Source of the DNA: Ciona intestinalis
Taxonomy: Eukaryota; Chordata; Ascidiacea; Phlebobranchia; Cionidae
Length of the DNA: 64,000 nucleotides
Assembly: GCF_000224145.3 (NCBI RefSeq)
Contig: NC_020166.2
Coordinates: 2,030,319-2,094,318, forward strand
Direction of reading: 5' to 3'
This document shows, piece by piece, positions 37,701 to 49,700 of the stretch. Made by a program: the position numbers and the translations under genes. Under the pieces are notes generated by a model, which saw only the letters and a program-made list of their open reading frames with translations, had not been told where the DNA came from and made no database searches. Every line of letters begins with the position of its first letter. Position 1 is the first letter of the stretch.

Positions 37701-40700
37701 TTTCGTTTATGTACGCCACTTAGTTTAATAACCATGCTAATATGCCGCTTTACTTTGACCAAAGCACGTTGAAACAATACATTGACATGATACACAGCCA
37801 TATAGAATATCGTGATTTTGTTTCACACAGCAGTGAAAAAAGCGTGACCCAGAAACTGATCGATTTACACGACATTTCAGGTCGTTTGGCCGCGACCTAC
37901 TAAAATCACAACTCGCTGGCATCAAGTATAACGTTGCACATTGTTTTACCTGGTATGGCACGTTAACGTGAAGCTTTCCGCCAACTTTGACCTTTACTGG
38001 CTTGAGTAAATGACGAGGAAGAACGATCTTTGCCTCCTCTGTAAAAAGAGCAAAGTTTAATCCTCCGTATCACGTGTTTGTTTTGTACAATGTCTTTTAA
38101 TAATGGAAGATACCGGACTTAAGGTTACCAAGGGTTTAGTTGAGTTTTATTACATGAGAAATATTGCTCAATTAATGTTTTTCATTTTTTGCGTTTTTGT
38201 GCCGGTTATACTAAACAAAGTTGACTTTTTCGCTCAGAAGGAGCCTTTTGGTGAAAATGTGTTTGGTTTTGCACTGCTTTTTTTAATAGGTTGTGATTGT
38301 TGCGGCCATATACACTTTTCCGTTAAAAGACACCCGTGTTTATAATCACGCCATCTCTTTAAATAATGTAAAGTTATTGTGTTTCGAAGCCCATATAAAG
38401 TAATCTGCAAAGTTGGCATTTGGTTTTGTTTTAAACTACCAATAAGGTTGTAAACGTCATCACAGCCATGAAGCTCGCGTGCTTCTGCCCACTGCTATAT
38501 ACGCATGAGAAGCTGGAATCAAGTAGGATTACTTTAATCCAGGCTTACGGCACGCAGTGGTCTCTTTGTTTGTTTTATTAACAGGTGCCTCGACCGGGTG
38601 TACGTAGAGTTTTTCGTCAAAACAGCCGCCGATCAAGTAAATCGAAAATTGGGGGTTGTACAGGGACACACCGTGCCCATTATCACGAAGGTGGATTTTG
38701 GGTGGAAATACCGGGTTTTTCTTGGTGAAGTGACTTCTTTTAAAATAATAATAGGTTGGCGCCTTGGTGGTCGTATCATTGCGCGCTGTTGCGACGTCTT
38801 GCGGAACGGGATTAGTGTCACAAAACCTACTAGCATCAATCATAATTAAGTTCTTTATTAATATTCCTATTTAATTGTTTTGGAGTCTTAGCAAAAACCG
38901 GCTGGCGCCGGAACGGTAAGCAGCATGAAATTTCACTGAAGTGAGACGTCGGCTTCATATTAAAGAGCGGTCGGGGTGTTAATAAAGTTATCCGTGACGG
39001 CACACTGCGGCTTTTTTCTCACGGAGCAAGCAAATAAACAGAGGCGTCGAAAGCGGGCAGTTTTGAGGTTTGAGGCGGTGTCCGATAATGGGTTTTCGCG
39101 AACACGCCGTAAACAGTGTGTCACTTGAAGATCTGACGTCATACTTTCACTGCGTCACCAGGACACGCGAGCATTTTAATAACAGGGCTTCTGCTCCAGA
39201 ATGGCCGATCGTGCTGATCGAACGGCCGTGCTTTTCCAGATTATGATCAGCGCTTACGGTGTCCAAGTTACGTCACTGAAGACGTGTTTGAGGTCGTTTC
39301 GTCTTTTCTTCCTAACATAATTGATCTCGACGCATATGCTAGCACGTAGTAACCGGACACGGCTCCGGAGCGAGAACGATGCTGTTTGCGACATTATTAT
39401 GATACGCGAAGAAGGTCAGATCTTTACACGTTGAACGCACACGCCCCAGATAATTGGTAGCGAGAAAGTCTCGCCTAATGACCGAAAACATCCGTTACCT
39501 GTTGCCCGTGCATTATTTACGCTCGTGTTCGTGAGTGCGGGTTAAATTCAATACTAGACACACGATAGGGAGAGTTAAGCAATTTCCTTCACGTTACACG
39601 CGATGGAAAAACGCGACACCTTTGGTCACTGACTCATATACAAACTTTCTCATATAGAGCATACACGCAAGTGAATAGCAAGCACTTTGCGACGAGTGTT
39701 TTCCGGTCCTGTACGGAGCTGGAAACCCGTCGGATAGTGGCGGATGTGAAGTCCGCTAATCACGTTAACACTGCGGCGTTGACCAAAGATTAAATCAAAA
39801 GATTTTGGGCAAAACAGAGCGAGGAAGTGGCGGTCGGCACACGCGAATTATTTAACCGACCTAAAAAGTTGATTTTAAAAATGTTTCGACTTGAACTTTT
39901 TCACGCAACGAAGCAAGTCCCATAACTACATATACTAGGGTGGGGTAAAATGGCCCATGTTTTTTTGTCGTCCAATTTGGTATAGTATAGCAAAGCATAT
40001 TTACAGAATTGTATAACCTTTTCCAAACGACTCGAAAAGAGCGTTGTTAAATGTTTAAAACAAGATTAGGAGATATGGGATACTATATGTGCTGAGGGTA
40101 TCCATCTTAATCAGACCCACTATATTTAAACACTGTAAATGGCACAAGTTAAAGCAAAGAATGCACCGATTCAGTGGATGCACTCTAAAAGCGTAGATTT
40201 AGATTAAAAATATGCCGGTCAGTTAAACCTTACACAAACGATTTATTAACTTAAGGTGTAGGTGTCAGCTACTTAACTAAGTATGCTCTATTTCTATGAA
40301 AAAAATGTGGTTGCTTTTCCAGCGGAAAACCAAAATTTACGCTGAAATAAACATCGGTAATACCGTTCCAGACGTTTGTTAATGTTTTTGAAACCAAATG
40401 TTTATTGCTTGTGCCAGGGCAGGGCACTAATCCTTACCTAATGACATAGAAAGCGGTCCATTAACCCAATGCCCGTGTATAACATAGGCCTGAATCTTAC
40501 ACCCTGCGTTGGTGGAACACAATTAAAGGAAAATACTGTTTGTTGTGTAATCACAGCCAAGACAGTGCGTCTACCGCATATTGCGTTCGAAGCGGAGGGC
40601 TTTCGTATATATGGCTACACGGTTTCGGGATACCGGTGTACGTCATACCATTCAGAAGCGCTGACTAAATTTGGCGATTGTGGGTCGCATGTTTAACACC

Positions 40701-43700
40701 ACTGCTATACGACAACCTGCAATTTTTGCAGATGCGGTGCCAGATAAGGCACTTACGCTAATCGTTCGCTGACACCTTGCCTGGGAACAATAAGCATCTT
40801 GTGTGAACTATAATTGGCAGGTGTATGTTGACATTGCATCTTACTTATGTACGTCAACGGGATGCAAACCAGTTCCATATAAGGCACCTAACGACCCCAA
40901 AACCTTTATGACCCAAAACTGTTAATGAAGAAGGTTCGGCATTAAACCTAGAACGCAAAAGCGCATGTGCTGAAAAGAAGCGAAACCCCTAGTCGAACCC
41001 AGCGCTTAAAGTAATAGGATTATAGCTGCAAAAAAAACTGAATTTCGCCCGAACGTTTGCAACACGAATCTAGTATGTTAACGTTGATGTACAAGTTAAA
41101 ATACGCTGAACATAATTAACTATGTTTATGCCACAACATAACCCAACAAAAAAGAGAAATAACAAACAAATTCCTCAAACATTTAAATCCTCATCAGTAT
41201 ACATGATATATTACCAAAGCTGCAACAATGTATTGTACAGCACTATTTGGGTTAATAAGTGGTTTTTGACAGGGCCATTTTTTACAGGTTTTATCTATAC
41301 CTGTTTATTTATAGGATATTAAAATAAAGGCAATTTACCCAAAGGTTTTGGTTTATTTGCACTAAATACCCCTCTTTACCGTTTTATCAATTTCATATGC
41401 AAAATCGCACAACATGTTTTTTCAATCGAGGTAAAAACAGGATACGATAATTCAGCCGTTTCTCAAAACGGTACCGTATTACGTAAATCTCACAAATTCT
41501 TCATCCCCAATTCGTCTCGGTACAAATTTAATGGCACAAGACGATACCGTTCCCCCTAAGGGATTTAGTATTTGGCAAACAAATCTAAGGACAAACAAGG
41601 TAGCCATATATTTTGTAACAATTCGAAAACTGATACATCAGTATTGTAGGACAAGGTCATAGGGGATCCGATTTTTCTCATTTCAATTGACAAGTGAGAA
41701 GGAGAAATGACTGATTTAGCGACCGAGATTTCCGCCTGAAATCCAGCGTTATCACGTCGGCGTGATTGAAGCCTTAACCTCGGCCGTGCAACTGACCGTT
41801 GGTGGAGTTTACAGCGAAAACAAATTGGCAGAAAACGAGCAAAAACGGACCGACATCGGTTATCGATTAAGCTGCATGATTAATGACACACCTGTCACTT
41901 ATAGCTAGCTTCCTCGATGTACGATAAGCTGCATATGCTAACATCCGGTTAAAATATTTTCAAAGGCGACAAAATCGCTTTGGTCCGACCAATAGCATGT
42001 TCGCATGTCTTAAACGAGAGAGTAAATACCGCTGCCTTGTAGCAGACAGTGTACGGACCAAATGTCGGAATTTTTAACAGCTATCTAACGCATTGTCAAT
42101 TTACAATAACAAGATCGGGAAATGAATTATTTGCTCGTCAGGGAAGCGAATACTGCGCGTAGCAGCATATCTACATAAAGGTAATCTTTCAATGTGTTTA
42201 TATGCATTTATACAATGCCTATGTATCTCCACTTTATCAATGGTTCGAATACGGTTTGTTTGTTTGCTCTAATACAACAACGGTACCACGTATTATACTT
42301 CAGGTTAGAAATACTTTGCTAGTTATGTGTAAACTAAAAATAAACGTGAGATAGGCAGGGTACAACATTCTTTTAGTCATATTGGTAAAGATATTACGTA
42401 AGCATTGCAGGCATTTGCTTTTTTATCGAATGTTCAAATTATAATTTTTTGCAGATTTTGGTATTTATATTTAGTGCTTGGCACAAGTGTCCCTGGGCAA
42501 GACACTAATTATTGCAAGAGTGGCGAAATTGTTGGCTATACATTAAATAAATGCTTTAGGACCCATAACCCCTGCAAGTGGAAAGCAGAAGCGTTAACCA
42601 TTGTTCCACAGCGCCGGTTACGGGATGTAATGTTTGTATTTAAACCGAAAACTTTTCGACTTACTAAATAATAAACCAAACTCACCGACTACTGCAGCGC
42701 ACACAACAGGACCAATCTCAGTGAAACCGCTGGATCCAGCTTTGTTGATTGCTGCCAACCGAAAACGGTATTTCTTTCCAGTGACCAGTTTATCCATGAG
42801 GATTTTAGAGGTGTTGTTGGGTAATAGACCTCCGTTTGATTGGACGGTTGTCCATTTTTCGTCTTCTTCGCCGACAAGTTGTTGTTCAAGCTGAAAAAGG
42901 ATGTGTCAATAACTTGGAAGTGAATTTAAATGCGTATTTTTAGGTCATGTGGAAGTACTTGTGAGATATCGTTTTATTGGGCACAAGGGGGGGGTTACCC
43001 CAAACCCCCCCCCCCGTAGGGTTGGATGGGTACCGCTAGCTCCTGGTATCTCAGGTTTCCAGCTGCGATTTTAGCAAACAAACAACGTTTTTTTAGAGTC
43101 GTGAGAATACGATTTTGTTATCCTACAACTTTTTCTTTTTACCGAATTAGCGAACTAAAACAAGAAAATAAAATAAAAACGTGTACCATCTTTCTCTCCA
43201 AACTATATTATAAGGTGATGAAATTACCAGATATCCGTCGAGACCGGCCGCTCCTATGTCCGCTGGTGGAAGCCATGATAGCTCCAAGCTGTCGTCAGTG
43301 GCGGCAGATACTTTAAAACCGCTGGGCTCGCTACAAGGTGCTGAAAAGTAAGAAAATATGAGTCATTAGAAATAAAGTGGCAACAAATGGAGGAACCGAA
43401 ACAACCTATACAGTCAATCTAGGAAGAGGCATTTTCTATTTTTATATAAAAAGAGGTCAAATACACTAAAACATAAAGAGAATACAAGAACACTCATGAA
43501 ATAAGGTTATTACTAGCACTTGCTACACCAGCGTGCAAACTTTTACAGAAACACGACATAAATAACAAACGTTGCGCTAGTAGGCAGTTTTAATAAAAAG
43601 AGCATTTCGCGATGTTCAAAAATTGTTTTTAGATTTGGCAATATAAAACACCAGCGTGCAAACGCACCTACATGAAACGCACTGACCATCCACAGCGGCC

Positions 43701-46700
43701 CCATGCGGACGCAATGAAATGAGCGAACAAACCGGCGGGGGGCGGCAGCGCGCGTGAAATCTTTGCTCTCCCCTTTAGCGTGCAAGCGAAAACAAACTGT
43801 GACAATAAAACATGAAAATACTTTAGCAAACGGACAAGGAAATTAACGCTGACATGTCTATTTTACATTCTGGGAAAACAACTGGGAAAACAACTGTTTT
43901 GAACCTAAGTCATTTAAACGCGAGACAAAGAGAAAAAGAAATCCCACGCTAATAAAATTATTTCAGAAAAACACATGCTTATACTTACCCCATTTACCGA
44001 AAAACTTTTAGGAATCACTATTTTACCGTTACCAACTGCTGCCTTACAATTAAACACGATTTTCGAACCACCAACCACATTATTATCAATCGCGTTTACC
44101 GGAATCAAACGTACTTTACTTTAATACAATACGGATACCACGCCAACATAAACCGTATACGAACCTATGAGATATTTACAGTACGGCAGTAGTGTCATAA
44201 AATGCAGAAGAACGAAAAACATGAAACACGTTGTTGTGTTTCTTGACAATTCCTGATACTGAGAAATTAGCGACTGTTGTACATTTTTCAACGTAAAGCT
44301 AAACCTCAATGCTAGTTTAACACAACGCCCAACACAACATAAAATACACAAAAGTTAAAATAATCAACTCACCGAGAGGAGTGAACGGTATAGAAGCTGG
44401 ACTTGGTTCTCCAACCCCAACCTCATTCACAGCTCGTACTCTCAACTGGTATTCCGTCCCTTCAATCATTCTTCTTGCTTCGTATTCTACTCCTTGCAGA
44501 GGGTCGAAGTTAAGACGAATCCATCTCTCGGATTTCGTCTTCTTTCTCTCCATTACGTAACCTATAGAATGAGTTGAACAATTTTTGGTTGGAATTAGAT
44601 AAAGTCCGACGCCGTAGCAGTTGTTTAGCGCTCAAGCCGCTAACCCAGAGGCAATGGGTTTAAGGCTCATTGCTGCTACCATGTGTCCTTGGGCAAGGCA
44701 TTTAGCGGTAATTGCTCAAGCCATTTTTTTAGTTGGAAGTTACAATACTCTAAAAATCTCTTCCAAGCTGCATGTGATGCTAGCTTAACACCAAGCAATT
44801 AGTAGGTAAAATTTATCACGTTGATTTAATTATTATGTTATGTACTTTGCTAAATGCTTATATAAAGTGCCCAAGTCCTGTACTTACCCTTAATTTCACA
44901 ACCGCCGTTGCATGAAGGTCCAGTCCAAACAGCATAACATGTTTCTGCTGTCACGTTTGATACCTTTGGGACAGTTGGTGCACTTGGTACGTCTAAAAAA
45001 CATATTACACGTTACGGTATGTTCTTACAAAGAATACATTTGTCGTGTCAATGTTTGTGAAACTTTTTCTTTGTGAACTTTTTTGTGAAAGCTTTTACAT
45101 CAAGCAGTAGCAGATTTGTGAAAAGGTGAATTTCAAAACTCTTTGTACATTTAAGTCCTACCAACAAATTGAAGTTTAAACTGAATTTCTTGTCGTTTAA
45201 TATATTCAGAGTCTCCGCCTTCAAGCTTTTCTTTGTCCCAAACCAAGTCACAATAATATTCGTCACTATCCTCGAGGTGAGAATCGACGATGACAAGCGA
45301 AGTGATGCCATGCTCAGTGCTTGTGTTGGTCCAAACCCGTTTTCCGGTTTGAACTAGTTGAATCTGCTTCCCGTCCTGCAGTGACGTGGGTTAAAAATGA
45401 CTTAGCGCAGGCTTGGTGCAAAACATGCAGTGGATTTAGTTTTGAAAGTGGTATAATCATGCTGATGGTGTTTCCTAAGTGTGGCAATGCATTGATATGG
45501 TTTTGTGTTGTGTGCTATAGTGATTTAATTACCAATCACTTTGACTGTAAACGTAGCTGATTCAAAACCTTCTTCGCTAGTCAGAATAAGCGTGTATTCG
45601 CCCGAGTCGGTGCGTTTGGATTTGTCGATTATTAAAGAAGTTCTTTTTCCATTAGGAGCAGTGTCACTGCGAACACGCAGCTTGCTACTGCCCTCTTCCA
45701 GCAGCTGAAAGTTATTGGCTACATCACTCGGTAGCGTTATAGACGAGGCTTTATCGCGAGCCCGGAAAACGACACTTGTTATTACACGGTTGTTCTGTTT
45801 CATACACTTCGTGCCAGCTTATGAGCTACCACTTATGTAACTTTGTGGATGAATGTTTTTATGGGTGACATTTTAGACAATCCAATATAACACACGCTGG
45901 GTGGCAGCGAATTGTCTTATTTAAAGACACATACAACCACAACGGCAACATGACAAGCCTTGAACCCATCACCTCTTGTTTGGAGGCTATTAACCACTGT
46001 GCTACGCCGTCGGACTGTGCAGTATAAACACCTGTCCGTTGAAGTGGTTCAAATTCTAGTTAAAGTTAATACGTTTTCTATGTAGTTAATTCATAACAAA
46101 ATGTCTCCAGTGTAAGAGATACAAATATACCTTAGGTCCTTTTTTCCATTCGGGTACTGGTGCGGGTTCCCCAGAGATGGGAATGTCTAACTTGATCTTG
46201 TTACCAGCTCTAACTTGAATGGATCTATCTTTTAAAGAGTGATCCAAGAAGATTTTGGGAGGAGCTGGAAGGAAACAGGCGATTAAAAACTTTACCAAGT
46301 AAATTAAAGTGTCGGTAAAGTATAATGCCTTTCGTTATAACTTGGGCCGAGAAGGGCAAACTTTAAAATAAAAAATGACCGAAAAAGCCTAGCAGTATTT
46401 TGAAATATATACAGTATTACAATTTATAGTAGGTCGCGGTAAGATGAGACACCTTTAGTACATAATATACAAATATCCTGATCATGTTTTAAACAAACAG
46501 TAACAGTCTATAAGAGTCGTGAGAATACGGTATTATAATTCTTTAAATGTTCTTTATTTATTACCAAATTGAACGAGAAAATAGAATGAAAGGATGTCCC
46601 ATCTTTCCCACCATATACTTATATACAAATTGTAATTGTAAAATGGGGAGTTCTTACCCTTCTTTCGTTCAACGGTGATATGTCCACCAGTCATTTCAAG

Positions 46701-49700
46701 CGCAGCAGTAATGGAGCATGTTGGGTTATCTTCTGCAGCAAAAGTGTATTCACCTTGGTCGGAATCTTTCACGCCGGATATGACAAGCTTACGAGCTTTA
46801 CCGGTCTAAAAGTGCAAAAGTAACAGTTTCAATCATGCTTTTTTGTAAATTATTAATTTAGTCTATTTATGTTTTTATTTAGTTAACTTAAGTATCAAAA
46901 AGTGTTTTGTTTAAGTATAGTCAAAAAGTGTTTTGTTTAAAAATAATCAAACATATCGCTATACTAATTGTAGTAAAATACTTGACAAATATTAACATAT
47001 TGATCAAGCATTTATGATATAATAGGTTGGGTTAAGATGGGGTATGTTTTATTTTCTGGCCCCTCCAAATCGATAACAGGCAAAGAACATTTACAGCGCT
47101 ATAAGACGTAACACCACACCTATATATAAAAATTGGTTTGTTAATTGTTTAAAACAGTCGCAAAATATAGGATTTAGGTTCTAATGCTATTCCATCTTAC
47201 TCCAAGGTACTATATATTTTGGTTTGTTAAATTTACAGACATTAGAAGAATATAAATTTTGATACCTCAGTAATCTTAACTCGGTCATCAGCTTTCATTG
47301 GCTTGCCGTCCTTCAACCAATTTCCCTTCGTGGTTTCATTTGAGACTTCGCAGAAAAACTCCGCAGTTTCTTTGAAGTTTACCTATGAAGACACAAAGGT
47401 ATTACATTGTGTTTCGTTGGGACACTTTTCTTGATGCAATACAGCTTAACGACATTCATTTGACAGAGTGGTTTTGTTACAGAGTATAAACGGTGTAAAT
47501 ATCTCGTGAATGATTTTCGTCCTACTCGCAAATACCAAAAAATCATGTTATAGTAGTCTACAAAAGACACATACGCCCGATAACGATAGCAGCGACTACG
47601 AAGAGCCTTAAATCATAACCTCTGGGTTACGATACCGGGTTAGAGGCAGATGCACTAGCCAAATACACTGCTGCGCAGAAAAATACTACTAACTTTAAGG
47701 TCAGAGAAAGCCCGAGTGAACACAGCAGCTGGTTCCTGCACCAACAACTCGGAACAACTTGAGCTTCCGTTAGTCATGAACTGGTAGAATCCTTCGTCTT
47801 CTATCACAGCCTGTTGTACAAGTTGTTGAATATTAAAAAGCACTTTTGAAACAGAAAGCGCGAAAATAAAGTCGAAATGATAGTGTAATATTTTTATTTT
47901 TTGTTGCAAAGTAAAGTTATAATATTTGTTGTTTTAATGCTGTATCTTAGCCGGTTATGTAAATTGTCAAAAGTGATAACGTGTCCAAAACATAATGCTC
48001 AAATATAAAGGCGAACTGGTGTTATTTTTATAACTTGTGTAAGAACGTTAAACTATGGTTTATCTGGTACAGCAGCACTGCGAGGCATTGGCGAAAACGG
48101 AAAACAACAGGAATGAATTAATGGTGAAGATATGGTATGTACCTCAGTAATAGTTAAAGTCACTTTCACGCCTTCTTTCTTTACTTTGAACCGATCGTTG
48201 GACGGAATATCAACACCGTCTTTGAGGAAGCGAAATTTGCCGTTCTCGTTAGAGATCTGTAAAAGCACATGAATAAAAAAATGTCAAGAAAAAAATGACA
48301 AGAAAATTTAACAAAACAAAGAAAATTGACAAGAGAAACAAGTTGGCAAGATAAAAAAATTAAAAGAAAAATATGTTATATGTTTGAGTGATGCAGCAAG
48401 CCCTAACCTCGCAGCAAAATTCGGTAGTTTCTCCACATGCGATTTGAGCGTCCTCCAATCCCTTTACAATGGTGACTGGTGGTTCTGAGCAAAACATTTA
48501 AAATTGAAACAAAAAATATACCAGTCGATGCCAAGACATATTTTTCGTTAACATGTGATGAAAAATATGAGAATCAATTCAAAATTAGTTATCGATAGGC
48601 AGCTAATGGCTTTCAGCGATATATACTACTGTTTGATTATAGATTGCATACTGTAAGCACCTAAATTCCTTATTTTTTAATCGTGGTTTAATCATTTAAC
48701 AACGCTCTTATAGAGTCGCGGACCACGGTTATATAATTCTGTAAAAGTTCTTGGTGTTCTACCCAAATAAGAAGAAAAGAGAATGAAAACCTATAGACCA
48801 TCATCACCCACCCAACTATATGTAATAGAAAAATAAATTATATTTGATGTTTAATGTTTAGAAACAAATTTACATGTGGTCATACCTTGAACGAACACCT
48901 CACACGCAGTTACATCTTTACCAACCACACAAGTATAAGTGGCATCGTCATCCTTGGAGGTTTGATCAATCATCAAGTATCTCTTGTTCGCTGGTAATCA
49001 AATCGAATTTTACAAAGACGCCAGTATATTCGAGACCCCATGTTTTATGTGCAACAATATAGTATGTTGCCCATGCACAATTAAGTATACAACTTCTTAT
49101 AAAAAGATACGAATGCTACTTGCGTTTATCCTCGCGTGGACGGAAAACGACAGTCGTTATAATTTTTTGCCTGACTGGTAATTTGGACAACCCAGTAGTG
49201 ACCACTGGGTTGAAGCAATTACTGTTTAGTGTCTTGTCAAAGAACACATATGCTCACAATAGTAGCAGCGACGAGCGTTGAACCAATTACCCCTGAGTTA
49301 GAGGTAGGCACTGTATAATTCCCCCCAAAAAGTTATTTTACCTTTAGTTACAATCTGGTAACCCTTCCCTGGGGTAATTTCGTTGCCATTTTTGAGCCAC
49401 TTTACTGTCATTTGCTCGTTAGCCACCTCTGCTTCAAGTACCAACTTTTCACCAAGATTAAGAGAATGACTTTCGGGAAGCTTTTTGGTAAATGCTGTAT
49501 TGAAAAAATATATTGTCTTGATAAAAATTTAGATACAACATGTTTTAGTATGAATACAGTTAGTTACGTTTGCATTACCGGTTATAGGTATTCGGTATAC
49601 TTAGAAGTTCTTTTTTCAAATTTGTTTTTTAAGGTGATGCCGAAATTTTTAGAACATATTGAAACATTACTGAAATACTTTTACTTACACGGGCACTTCT

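Larger units (their letters stand above)
38039..42685 (-). other. MYBPC intron 22, 4.6 kb
   Basis: Contains the CpG-rich CRE-bearing kilobase at 38.9-39.9 kb, one MITE (39931-40126) and a mixed SINE remnant near 42.5 kb. ORFs up to 104 codons (38.5-38.8 kb) are on both strands of the same DNA and match nothing known. Confidence 0.7.

Noticed and set aside
38103..38345. 80-codon ORF with a possible membrane helix in MYBPC intron 22
   Set aside because: Starts with a good ATG but is unsupported by homology; AT-rich DNA readily yields Phe/Leu/Ile runs.
40400..40490. Possible further SINE remnant (GGGCAGGGCACTAATCC)
   Set aside because: Only a short match to the SINE body and no convincing head or tail; too degraded to call.
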